This document shows, piece after piece, positions 1-6,402 of a stretch of DNA of 8,402 bases. Every line of letters begins with the position of its first letter. The first letter of the stretch is position 1. This DNA comes from Candidatus Kaiserbacteria bacterium. GTDB lineage: Bacteria > Patescibacteriota > Minisyncoccia > Phycocordibacterales > Phycocordibacteraceae. Under the pieces are notes generated by a model. It ran no database searches and was not told the DNA's origin. It saw only the letters and a program-made list of their open reading frames with translations. The DNA is taken from the NCBI GenBank assembly GCA_023267775.1, contig JAHFMQ010000034.1, positions 1 through 8,402 on the forward strand, in the 5' to 3' direction. The translations under genes were made by a program, and so were the position numbers.

Positions 1-395
1 ACTCTGTATGTTCGCCACCCCTTCGAGATCAAAACATAATATATCTCATTCTCGGGGAACGCCCTCAGAGCTTTCAGAAAGTAGTGGCCGATTCCAACTC
101 CGATACCACCACTGTTTCTGAATCCTTCAAGGACAGTTGTGTCACCCGAGAAAACAGCTTTAACGTTTCTTCCTGGAATCGAGAGGTTCAACACGACGAG
201 TGTTGAAAATCCGACGATCTCTCCATCATCGTGTTCCTTTCGCAGAAGTACAACAGCGTCCTTTTCTTCGAGATCCCGGGTAAAATCATAATGATTCACT
301 CCAAGAAACTCGACCGAAAGGAGTCCCATCATTGTTGCCCGTTCCGATACAGTTAGGTCGGCAATTCGCTTTGTTTGGCTCGATATTTTCGACAT
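1..395 (-). CDS. GNAT-fold acyltransferase-like protein, partial (5' part only)
   Basis: Starts at ATG 395-393 with AAGGAG five bases upstream, and reads open for 131 full codons to the left edge, so the C-terminus is missing. It opens MSKISSQTKRIADLTVSERA. The core resembles uncharacterised GNAT-superfamily (acyl-CoA N-acyltransferase fold) proteins: a central strand near residues 62-71 (VGFSTLVVLN), then FSGDTTVLEGFRNSGG at 82-97 where the acyl-CoA loop usually sits, a helix, and YYVLISKGWRTYR at 119-131. The canonical Q/R-x-x-G-x-G/A acetyl-CoA motif is not clear, so substrate and acyl donor are unknown. It lies 125 bp downstream of the two-domain GNAT gene, but a terminator and a promoter in that gap make it a separate transcription unit. 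The coding call is firm; the GNAT assignment is moderate and rests on remembered family patterns. Confidence 0.75.
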   Translation of the reverse strand, partial: MSKISSQTKRIADLTVSERATMMGLLSVEFLGVNHYDFTRDLEEKDAVVLLRKEHDDGEIVGFSTLVVLNLSIPGRNVKAVFSGDTTVLEGFRNSGGIGVGIGHYFLKALRAFPENEIYYVLISKGWRTYR

Positions 396-400
396 ATTTT

Positions 401-406
401 CTCCTT
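401..406 (-). promoter_or_regulatory. Ribosome binding site fixing the start at 395
   Basis: On the minus strand AAGGAG precedes AAAAT and then ATG, giving a five-base spacer. This near-perfect Shine-Dalgarno site fixes the start of the left-edge GNAT-like gene. Confidence 0.75.
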
Positions 407-440
407 GTTGAGGTTTTCAAAGACCAGAATTCTGGCGTGA

Positions 441-469
441 ATCTTACCACAAAAATCGCCCCATGTGAA
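441..469 (-). promoter_or_regulatory. Promoter of the left-edge GNAT-like gene
   Basis: Minus strand: -35 TTCACA (469-464), 17-base spacer, -10 TAAGAT (446-441) preceded by TG one base away (extended -10). The predicted start is near 434, giving a leader of about 39 nt that includes the AAGGAG site. It lies just after the terminator of the upstream operon, so the last gene can be transcribed independently. Confidence 0.5.
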
Positions 470-478
470 GATTTGCAT

Positions 479-518
479 AAAAAAGAACCTTGCTGCATTT
501 TGGTGCGAACAAGGTTCT
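479..518 (-). terminator. Rho-independent terminator of the rSAM B-rSAM C-GNAT operon
   Basis: A perfect 9-bp inverted repeat, AGAACCTTG (484-492) and CAAGGTTCT (510-518), is separated by 17 bases that can form a further GCA/TGC mini-stem. On the minus strand the stem runs into a six-T tract (484-479). It starts three bases after the GNAT stop codon (TAA, 523-521), as expected for an operon end. Confidence 0.8.
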
Positions 519-520
519 GG

Positions 521-1621
521 TTACAACGTAGCAACTTCAAGATGCAGAGTTCTTTGGCTTGTGGGCAGCTTCACTTTCTCATCTTGCCAATGGACGAGAT
601 AGACTTTGCTTTTCAGTTCTCGCACCGCCAGACGACGAGCGACAGCGCCAAGCTTGCTTTCCTCGGACAGACCGATAAGAAGATAATCGTAGCCGCGACC
701 CGACCAATCTGCACAGGCTTTCTCGGCAAGCGAACCGAAGACTTCAGGATTGTCATCTTTGGAGCTTACGAAGCAAGCATACACGGACCGGATGTTTGAC
801 CCAACTTGCGGCAATAAGGGACGACCTCTCATTATGGCGAAGCCATTGTAGAAAGGTCTGACAACTTTCATTCCTACAGAGTAGCCAGTAACGACCGTCT
901 GCTTGAACGATTGCTGATCCCATACTGCCAATGTTCCGATTACTTCGTGCCTGTTTTTACAGACATAAAGATTTTCGGTGGAGAACGCTGGCAACAGATC
1001 GCTGTCCGTCATTTCCTCAACGGCATAGACCGGTGAGAATTGGTGACGACCGTTCCATTGCTGGAAACATTTGTGAACTTGCGACAACTCTCCGTTACAG
1101 CGAACGACTTCCATCCGAGAGACCATTGAACGCTTCTTTCGAAGCGGTATCAGATAGGTAGCAAACAATCCTACCGGAACATACCTTGGCATGCCCGCTC
1201 TCCCGCTTTCGAGGATTTGACGAGCCGCAAGATTTTCATCCAGTATAGTCGTGAAGTAATACGACACTTCTCCGTCACTGTGAAGGTCACGGAGATACCG
1301 ATACCCGCGAACAAGCGCCGTGCCGCCACGAGCTTCCGACAAGAGCCTTAGACTACCCAGATAGCCGACGGCTTTTGGTTCACCGTCAACATAGACCTTT
1401 CGAATGGATCTGTCGCCGACCCCGACAATCTTGCCCGTCTCCTGATCTTCACAGATCAGTGTTTGCTGCTTAATGCTTCCTAGGCGCTCCGCCGTGAAAA
1501 ACGATGGCTCTCTTACGAAAGCAATCGAGATATTGCCTGACATAGAGGTCTGGCGGATGACGGCACGCAATGCACCGTCATCCGCCTCGCCAGCCAACCG
1601 GAATTTGAATCGAGTGCTCAT
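521..1621 (-). CDS. Two-domain GNAT-like acyltransferase
   Basis: 366 residues, about twice a single GNAT domain, which suggests two tandem GNAT folds. The N-terminal half (about 1-165) has VGVGDRSIRKVYVDGEPKAV (66-85), then GYLGSLRLLSEARGG (86-100) followed by a helix, and YYFTTILDENLAARQILES (121-139). That order matches the GNAT beta4-alpha3-beta5 core with N-x-x-A-x-x-I-L-E, although the acyl-CoA loop is non-canonical. The C-terminal half (about 195-366) has VIGTLAVWDQ (227-236) and YDYLLIGLSEES (311-322), typical second-domain strands. ATG 1621 overlaps the rSAM C stop in ATGA, and AAGGAGG lies nine bases upstream inside rSAM C, so translation is coupled. Related proteins act on amines, peptides or lipids; the substrate here is unknown. 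A terminator follows directly. Fold call moderate, coding call firm. Confidence 0.8.
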   Translation of the reverse strand: MSTRFKFRLAGEADDGALRAVIRQTSMSGNISIAFVREPSFFTAERLGSIKQQTLICEDQETGKIVGVGDRSIRKVYVDGEPKAVGYLGSLRLLSEARGGTALVRGYRYLRDLHSDGEVSYYFTTILDENLAARQILESGRAGMPRYVPVGLFATYLIPLRKKRSMVSRMEVVRCNGELSQVHKCFQQWNGRHQFSPVYAVEEMTDSDLLPAFSTENLYVCKNRHEVIGTLAVWDQQSFKQTVVTGYSVGMKVVRPFYNGFAIMRGRPLLPQVGSNIRSVYACFVSSKDDNPEVFGSLAEKACADWSGRGYDYLLIGLSEESKLGAVARRLAVRELKSKVYLVHWQDEKVKLPTSQRTLHLEVATL

Positions 1622-3027
1622 GAGAGAACACCTCCTTCGTGAGTGATCGGCACGAGTTTCGGTTGTGTCATTGGCTCCGGCTCATAGATCGGCTTAGGAC
1701 GTTCTGACTTGTCGCCGAGAGGCAGTCTGTCTTTCTGACGGATCTCCTTCCGAAGAAGGAGATTGAGCCCGAAGAAACCGCCCGCCTTCGAAACCGTTCC
1801 GCAATTACCGCTTACATTCCCGGCTCGTTTTATGATGCCCGGATAACTATAGAACTTCTTTCGCGCCGTGATACAGTGTTCATGAAGCTCCTTAGCAGTC
1901 ATGTTCCGAGGATTGAATGGCACATCTCCGAACCTGAAGTCCGGTGACAACCACCATGCCTCGTCAGTCAACCTTCCATCCTTTCGGAACTGCTCGTAGA
2001 GCGGAGTCCCTGGGAACGGAATGAGCGGATTGAACGCGCCGATAAACAGACCGAACTCGATCGCCATTTCCGCCGTTCTCATGACATCTTCGTGCGATTC
2101 CGTATCATATCCGAAGATGAACGTGCCGTAGAGTGCAATACCGTAACTGTGCAGTTTCTTGATGAGCTGTTTGTAATTGCCCATCTTGGAGTTGAATTCC
2201 TTACCCATGAGCTTGAGCGTGTCCGCTCGCAATGATTCGAAGCCGATAAGCACTCCGAGGCAGCCGCTTTCGGCCATAGCCTCAAGCAACTCCTCGTCTT
2301 TCGCCATCATGAGCGAACCTTGCCCAATCCACTTAACCTTAAGTGGGGTGATCGCGCGACAGAGTTCCTTCGCATGCTTCGGGTTACCGACAAAGTTGTC
2401 TTCAACAAAGAAGGCAGTCTTATGCCGGATTGTACCGAGATCTGCGACGACACTGTCGATTAACCTAGGGTGATAATGGGATGAAGTCACTGCTGCGATT
2501 GAACAGAAGTTACAGCAGAATGGACATCCTCGGCCAGTCTCCACATTGCTCATGGGAAAATACTGCCTGTTCCCGAAGATTTCTCTCTGGGGTTGGATGT
2601 ATCTGTACGGCTCGATCTTATTCTGCACATAACGGTGCTTGAGCTGTCCGTTTTCAGCGTCCCTGATTACTTGTTCCCACAGGGGTTCGGCGTAGCCGAC
2701 AAGTATACTGTCCGCGAAGCGTTGAGCTTCATCCGGAAGCAGCATCACATGATAACCGCCGAGAATAATTTTCACTCCTCTCTTGCGATATTCCGCGCAA
2801 ACCTCGTATGCCCGTTTGGCGGTGTATGTTTCAATGGTCACTGCTACGAGATCGGTCGGTTGGTCAAAATCAATCGACTCCATCCGCTCATCAAAGTATG
2901 CCAGCTCGACACCGGCAGGCGTGAGACCCGCCAGTGTCGCGATGGTTAGGGGCTCCATCTGCCATGTGCGCACATACTCCTTGCCACTTTTACGCCCGAC
3001 ATGAGGCGTAATGAATGTTACTTTCAT
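1618..3027 (-). CDS. Cobalamin-binding-type radical SAM protein (rSAM C)
   Basis: 469 residues. N-terminal B12-binding-like Rossmann domain (about 1-150): MKVTFITPHVGR, EPLTIATLAGLTP (25-37), TDLVAVTIET (58-67) and ILGGYHVMLLPDEA (88-101). The radical SAM core has the CX3CX2C cluster ligands C168, C172 and C175 in GRGCPFCCNFC, plus an extra C171 inside the motif. Further core landmarks are FFVEDNF (206-212), ITPLKVKWIGQ (226-236), SGCLGVLIGFESL (254-266) and FIFGYD (303-308). The C-terminal part has PGTPLYEQF (339-347), as in class B methylases and related B12-rSAM proteins. No DxHxxG base-off histidine motif is present, which is common in this class. A proline-rich tail (about 440-469) is unlike rSAM A. 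GAGGAGG six bases before ATG supports the start. It lies 13 nt after rSAM B and overlaps the GNAT gene by 4 nt. The reaction (methylation, cyclisation or other) cannot be told from sequence. Confidence 0.9.
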   Translation of the reverse strand: MKVTFITPHVGRKSGKEYVRTWQMEPLTIATLAGLTPAGVELAYFDERMESIDFDQPTDLVAVTIETYTAKRAYEVCAEYRKRGVKIILGGYHVMLLPDEAQRFADSILVGYAEPLWEQVIRDAENGQLKHRYVQNKIEPYRYIQPQREIFGNRQYFPMSNVETGRGCPFCCNFCSIAAVTSSHYHPRLIDSVVADLGTIRHKTAFFVEDNFVGNPKHAKELCRAITPLKVKWIGQGSLMMAKDEELLEAMAESGCLGVLIGFESLRADTLKLMGKEFNSKMGNYKQLIKKLHSYGIALYGTFIFGYDTESHEDVMRTAEMAIEFGLFIGAFNPLIPFPGTPLYEQFRKDGRLTDEAWWLSPDFRFGDVPFNPRNMTAKELHEHCITARKKFYSYPGIIKRAGNVSGNCGTVSKAGGFFGLNLLLRKEIRQKDRLPLGDKSERPKPIYEPEPMTQPKLVPITHEGGVLS

Positions 3028-3040
3028 TGTAGGCCTCCTC

Positions 3041-4426
3041 TCAGACGCTAAGGGTTATTGGTTGGTGCGCCACGGAGAATTCAGGAGCACTGAACCACAT
3101 CTTGTCCTCGCATGGAATCGGCATGTAGGCCGGATACCTTTTTGCATAGACGTTGTATCCGAGGTTAGTGCCGATCGAGGTGGCGAAGATAAGCGGATTC
3201 AGTGATGCAGCAGAAGTTAGGATTCGTCGAACGATCGACGTCACCTTGTAGGCTTCCTTCCATGTGTTCATCGTGCCTTCGTAAAGGCGTTCGGGAGTCA
3301 TTCCTTGGGGACGGAAGACGACATGTTGGCCATCATACCATTCCCAATTCTTACTCACGAGACGATTCTGCTGATCGAACATCCGATAGAGCGGCGTCTT
3401 CGGAAACGGCGTTGCGATCGCAAAGCGTGGCAAATCAATGCTCGCTTTGAAAACGAATTCCAACGTCTCATCGAACGCGCCCTCATTATCACCATCGACA
3501 CCGAAAACAAAGCATCCATTCACGGCGATGCCGTGATCATGAAGCATCTTGATTCGCCACAGGTTGTCGTCAGGCTTTTGCCACGATTTCCCTATAGTTT
3601 TTAAAGTCTTCGGATTCTGCGATTCAAGACCGATCAAAAGGCCTCGGCAACCGCTTCTCTCGAGTTTTTTCATCAGCTTCAGATTATCGGTAATGTTGAG
3701 TGTCGCGAGCCCGCCCCAGTATTTACGGAGCGGAGCGAACGCGTCAGCCAACCTGCCGAAATATTCCTGATCTGACGAAGGAGAAAGATCGATGAGAATA
3801 AATGTCTTACCGGAAAATTCTGCAACTTCCCGTGCGACATCTTCCGGATCACGCTGGTATTGTCTCGGCCATGCCGTTGGCACGACACAAAACATGCAGC
3901 GATAGATACAACCCCTCGTCGCTTGAACGACATTCATGGTCGTATACTTTTCCGAACGAAGCAGTTCCCGTTTTGGACGAGGATAGCCGTCGAGCGTCAT
4001 TGGCTGTTGATCATAGCGTTTCTTGAGCGGCCGTTTGGCAGCGAAATCACGCAAGAGTTTAGGCCAGGATTCTTCGGCATATCCGACGATAATTGTCGCC
4101 GCATGTTGCTCTGCCTCTTCTGGGCAGAGTGTGATGTGGACTCCTCCGAGAACAACGGCGATGCCGCGTTCCTGAAGGATTTTGCTGTACCGGTATGCCT
4201 TGGGGGCGTTGCCAGTGATAACTGTAATACCGACGATGTCGGCATTGATAGTCTGCGGGTCGAAATCTTCGGCCCACTCATCAATGCATCTTACGGATGC
4301 ACCGAGTTCTGCTGGGACGAGTCCGGCAAGCGTCGTCAGAGTAAGCGGAGCGTACCGCAAACGCTGATCGAGCGCGCCGTCTTTCCCATAGCGACTCGAT
4401 TGAGGCATGAGCAATACGATGTTCAT
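3041..4426 (-). CDS. Cobalamin-binding-type radical SAM protein (rSAM B)
   Basis: 461 residues from ATG 4426-4424, preceded nine bases upstream by AAGGA. The reading frame stays open to an ATG at 4498, but that extension has no ribosome site and would add 24 residues (MLFSKLSLEQLALLQLQLKK...) before the usual MNIVLLMPQS opening. The B12-binding-like domain (about 1-150) includes APLTLTTLAGLVP (26-38), ADIVGITVITG (62-72) and VVLGGVHITLCPEEA (91-105). Cluster cysteines are C173, C177 and C180 in RGCIYRCMFC. The core includes SGCRGLLIGLESQNPKTLK (258-276), VNGCFVFGVDGD (302-313), TPLYRMF (344-350) and FRPQGMTPERLYEG (371-384). It is clearly more divergent from rSAM A and rSAM C than those are from each other, so a different reaction or substrate position is likely. 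It heads the rSAM B-rSAM C-GNAT operon and ends 13 nt before rSAM C. Product unknown. Confidence 0.9.
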   Translation of the reverse strand: MNIVLLMPQSSRYGKDGALDQRLRYAPLTLTTLAGLVPAELGASVRCIDEWAEDFDPQTINADIVGITVITGNAPKAYRYSKILQERGIAVVLGGVHITLCPEEAEQHAATIIVGYAEESWPKLLRDFAAKRPLKKRYDQQPMTLDGYPRPKRELLRSEKYTTMNVVQATRGCIYRCMFCVVPTAWPRQYQRDPEDVAREVAEFSGKTFILIDLSPSSDQEYFGRLADAFAPLRKYWGGLATLNITDNLKLMKKLERSGCRGLLIGLESQNPKTLKTIGKSWQKPDDNLWRIKMLHDHGIAVNGCFVFGVDGDNEGAFDETLEFVFKASIDLPRFAIATPFPKTPLYRMFDQQNRLVSKNWEWYDGQHVVFRPQGMTPERLYEGTMNTWKEAYKVTSIVRRILTSAASLNPLIFATSIGTNLGYNVYAKRYPAYMPIPCEDKMWFSAPEFSVAHQPITLSV

Positions 4427-4435
4427 TTTTTGATA

Positions 4436-4453
4436 TCCTTTCTTGAGTTGTAG
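4436..4453 (-). promoter_or_regulatory. Leader of rSAM B: shared 12-mer plus ribosome site
   Basis: On the minus strand CTACAACTCAAG (4453-4442) runs directly into AAAGGA, then nine bases to the ATG at 4426. The same 12-mer sits in the same place, directly before the ribosome site, ahead of rSAM A (6381-6370). It could be a protein or RNA regulatory element common to both transcription units, or a trace of a common origin of the leaders. No convincing -10 box was found upstream; TTGTAA-17-TAAGCT is weak. Confidence 0.45.
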
Positions 4454-4510
4454 TTGTAAAAGAGCTAATTGTTCTAGTGATAGCTTACTAAAAAGCATGC
4501 CATTTTACAA

Positions 4511-4524
4511 TGCATGCATGCATG
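4511..4524. repeat. TGCA tetranucleotide run
   Basis: TGCATGCATGCATG, three and a half units of a self-complementary tetranucleotide, upstream of rSAM B and just outside the IS remnant. It can form a cruciform or be a slippage site. No function can be assigned. Confidence 0.6.
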
Positions 4525-4539
4525 TAATCTCTAAGCTAA

Positions 4540-4916
4540 CAGTCGTTATCTCCCATAAAAACTGTTAGCGAGATTCGTGTGGATAGCCCATATATCGGTT
4601 AGCGTGGCGCCATATGAACATGACGACCAAGCAGGACCTATTTCAAGAACACCTCCCCACCTGGCGAAAAGCACGGAACAACCGAAAGAAGCGGGAAGGT
4701 CGCACGGACGCCGTACCGCAGGATGCTCGAGCATTCGGCGGTCGATGATGCGGTCAAGGAGAAGCTGCGGACTGAACACGCGAGGCTCAATCCGCTTGTG
4801 CTCAAGCGCGAGATGGACAGATTATTAACGCTCGTTCACAATCAACAAACGCGCTACGATCATCGATTGTGCGGCTACGCGTTTCGCTAACCGTTTATTA
4901 TGGGCTAGAGCGACAG
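4540..4916 (+). mobile_element. Internally deleted insertion sequence (IS481-like or related DDE integrase type)
   Basis: About 377 bp bounded by imperfect terminal inverted repeats. The left core CCCATAAAAACTGTTAGCG (4552-4570) matches the reverse complement of the right core at 4885-4904 (CCCATAATAAACGGTTAGCG) with one substitution and one indel. The match weakens but continues outward to CAGTCG on the left and CTGTCG on the right. A second copy of the end word, TAGCCCATATATCGGTTAGCG (4584-4604), lies exactly 35 bp inside the first, probably a second transposase binding site. The left repeat also contains a 9-bp inverted repeat GCTAACAGT/ACTGTTAGC (4535-4543, 4561-4569). Inside is only a transposase remnant, so the copy is non-autonomous. 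No target duplication is clear, so the outer boundaries are approximate by a few bases. Confidence 0.7.
4614..4890 (+). pseudogene. Transposase/integrase remnant (N- and C-terminal ends only)
   Basis: Two pieces in different frames. From ATG 4614: MNMTTKQDLFQEHLPTWRKA, like the start of IS481-type integrases, continuing about 44 codons to a TGA at 4746-4748. In the +1 frame from about 4684 to TAA 4888-4890: RTPYRRMLEHSAVDDAVKEK followed by LRTEHARLNPLVLKREMDRL, which resembles the usual C-terminal end of these integrases (T-P-Y-x-R-x-L-x-x-x-x-V...LNP..L+RE+++). The helix-turn-helix middle and the whole DDE catalytic core are absent, so roughly 1 kb was probably lost in a deletion that also shifted the frame near 4690-4708. 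The exact family is uncertain because the match is from memory, but the joined N- and C-termini within terminal repeats make a decayed transposase very likely. Confidence 0.7.
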
Positions 4917-4965
4917 TACCTATTCTATTAACGTGAGTTAAAATTTTTAGAAAGAGGCAACATCG

Positions 4966-5000
4966 AATAAAAGACAGCAGACTGATTAAAGTCTGCTGTC
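4966..5000 (-). terminator. Rho-independent terminator after rSAM A
   Basis: A perfect 11-bp inverted repeat, GACAGCAGACT (4973-4983) and AGTCTGCTGTC (4990-5000), with a six-base loop. On the minus strand it is followed by TTTTATT (4972-4966), and it begins 13 bases after the rSAM A stop. On the plus strand AGTTTTT follows the stem, so it may also stop transcription coming from the IS remnant. It separates rSAM A from the rSAM B operon. Confidence 0.85.
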
Positions 5001-5013
5001 AGTTTTTAAGCCC

Positions 5014-6357
5014 CTATTGTAGAAGATGGGTCAAACTCCGATCATAACCAAGATTCGTTTCGCCTTTGAGGCGAATTTCTTTCCTAGTCATGGCGTTGAT
5101 CCCAAGATGGCGTACCATTTTTGTCAAATTGTTGTCGACCAACTCTGACTTCCATGCACGCCTAAGAATGTTCCCGTAGCTATAGAAGGTTGCCTTTGCG
5201 GCTTCGCAAACGGTGGCCATCTCTTTGGGATCCATTCGTGCTGGTCTAAAAACGAAATCGCCGTAGCGATATTCGTAGTCAAGCCACCATCGTTCATTCA
5301 GCATCCGTCCTTCTTCTCGGAGTCGTTTGTACAACGGCGTACCGGGAATTGGGGTTAACGGATAGAAATTGGCGATCAACAGCTTCTGGTCGATCGCGAA
5401 GTCAACTAATTCCTCAACGGATGCAGCGGTATCGTGGTCGTAACCAACTATGAAGGAACCGTAAATTCCCATACCTCGCTCATGAAACCTGTGGATCGCC
5501 TCCTTAAAAGAAATACAGGTGTTGAACTTTTTATTCATGAGCATCAGATTGGCCGAATTTAACGATTCAAACCCAATCAGGAACCCAAGACATCCGCTTT
5601 CAGCGATTTCGTCTAATAACGATTCATTCCGTGCGATGGTGATGCTCGTTTGCGAAACCCATTTCACTCCTAGGGGAGTAATCGCCCGACAGAAATCACG
5701 CAATGCTTGGGGGCGTGCTCCCAGATTATCATCTACGACCACAAGCAGTTTTTGCTCTGCCGCTTTGATCTCCGCCACGAGGCCGTCCAGTGATCGTGTT
5801 GTGTACTGACCGTCAAAGTAGACGGGAATATCACAAAAATCGCACCGAAATGGACATCCTCTGCCAAACTCGATGAGATGTATGGGAAAATACTTCTTAC
5901 CAGAAAAGATACTTCGGTTGACTCGTGTTTCGGGAAATGTCGCTCTGTTGTCGTCCCGATAGAACTTCTGAAGCTTCCCTTTTCGGAAATCAGACAAGAT
6001 GAGCGGCCACAGTCGTTCCGCCGGTCCACTGACTACCACATCAGCATATTTCGCTACTTCCCCCGGCAAAAGAGTTGCGTGGACTCCTCCGAGTATCGTA
6101 GGAACGCCGCGCTTTTTGTAGTGTCCTGCGATCTCGTAACCTCTTAATGCGGTCAGGGTCTCAATACTGATCGCAACTAAGTCGGTTGAATCGTCGTAAT
6201 CAATTGATTCTATTCTGTCGTCATAGAATTCTAGATCAACGTCGGTCGGCGTGATTCCCGCCAGGACTCCAATGGCTAAGGGTTCCAATGCCCAAGGGCG
6301 TTCTAATTTACTATCACGAATTCTTCCGATCGTCGGCTGTATGAACGTTACTTTCAT
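5014..6357 (-). CDS. Cobalamin-binding-type radical SAM protein (rSAM A)
   Basis: 447 residues. The B12-binding-like domain (about 1-150) has MKVTFIQPTIGR, LEPLAIGVLAGITP (24-37), DDRIESIDYDDSTDLVAISI (46-65) and ILGGVHATLLPGE (88-100). Radical SAM cluster cysteines are C168, C172 and C175 in GRGCPFRCDFC, the same residue numbers as in rSAM C. The core includes LVVVDDNLGA (205-214), ITPLGVKWVSQ (226-236), SGCLGFLIGFESL (254-266) and SFIVGYD (301-307). The C-terminal part has PGTPLYKRL (338-346) and YRYGDFVFRPARM (363-375). It aligns with rSAM C without a gap over about the first 299 residues, so the two are paralogs; rSAM A lacks rSAM C's proline-rich tail. GGGAGG precedes the ATG. It is flanked by its own terminator and an upstream divergent promoter region, hence monocistronic. 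Substrate unknown; methyl transfer is one plausible role for this class. Confidence 0.9.
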   Translation of the reverse strand: MKVTFIQPTIGRIRDSKLERPWALEPLAIGVLAGITPTDVDLEFYDDRIESIDYDDSTDLVAISIETLTALRGYEIAGHYKKRGVPTILGGVHATLLPGEVAKYADVVVSGPAERLWPLILSDFRKGKLQKFYRDDNRATFPETRVNRSIFSGKKYFPIHLIEFGRGCPFRCDFCDIPVYFDGQYTTRSLDGLVAEIKAAEQKLLVVVDDNLGARPQALRDFCRAITPLGVKWVSQTSITIARNESLLDEIAESGCLGFLIGFESLNSANLMLMNKKFNTCISFKEAIHRFHERGMGIYGSFIVGYDHDTAASVEELVDFAIDQKLLIANFYPLTPIPGTPLYKRLREEGRMLNERWWLDYEYRYGDFVFRPARMDPKEMATVCEAAKATFYSYGNILRRAWKSELVDNNLTKMVRHLGINAMTRKEIRLKGETNLGYDRSLTHLLQ

Positions 6358-6362
6358 GATGT

Positions 6363-6397
6363 GCCCTCCCTTGAGTTGTAGAAGAACAAGGTTCTAC
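6363..6397 (-). promoter_or_regulatory. Leader of rSAM A: hairpin, shared 12-mer and ribosome site
   Basis: On the minus strand the leader holds GTAGAA (6397-6392), eight bases, then TTCTAC (6383-6378), a 6-bp stem. The near-palindrome AGAAC-CTT-GTTCT inside is an alternative fold. The 3' arm overlaps the 12-mer CTACAACTCAAG (6381-6370), which runs into GGGAGGG and the ATG. The same 12-mer sits in front of rSAM B. Pairing here is next to the ribosome site, so a structure- or protein-based control of translation is conceivable, but it is not a recognised riboswitch; no cobalamin riboswitch motif was seen. Confidence 0.4.
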
Positions 6398-6402
6398 GAG
6401 GA

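Noticed and set aside
395..521. RiPP precursor peptide near the rSAM genes
   Set aside because: The gaps at 396-520, 4427-4539 and 4917-5013 contain only leaders, a promoter or terminators; no short frame with a ribosome site was seen.
332..799. 155-codon plus-strand open frame
   Set aside because: It covers the left-edge GNAT start, the terminator and the 3' end of the two-domain GNAT gene in antisense, with no ribosome site and no recognisable domain.
3860..4453. 197-codon plus-strand open frame
   Set aside because: It is antisense to rSAM B, which has unmistakable family motifs, so the open frame is a by-product.
4427..4498. Upstream start for rSAM B at 4498
   Set aside because: The 24-residue extension has no ribosome site, runs through the leader 12-mer, and precedes the standard MNIVLLMPQS opening, which has AAGGA before it.
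4577..4828. 83-codon plus-strand open frame over the IS remnant
   Set aside because: The other two frames, from 4614 and about 4684, carry the transposase-like sequence; this frame has none.
1618..6357. Assignment of an rSAM gene as a hopanoid methylase (hpnP-like)
   Set aside because: The overall architecture is shared, but no hopanoid genes are nearby and the similarity is class-wide, so no gene symbol is justified.
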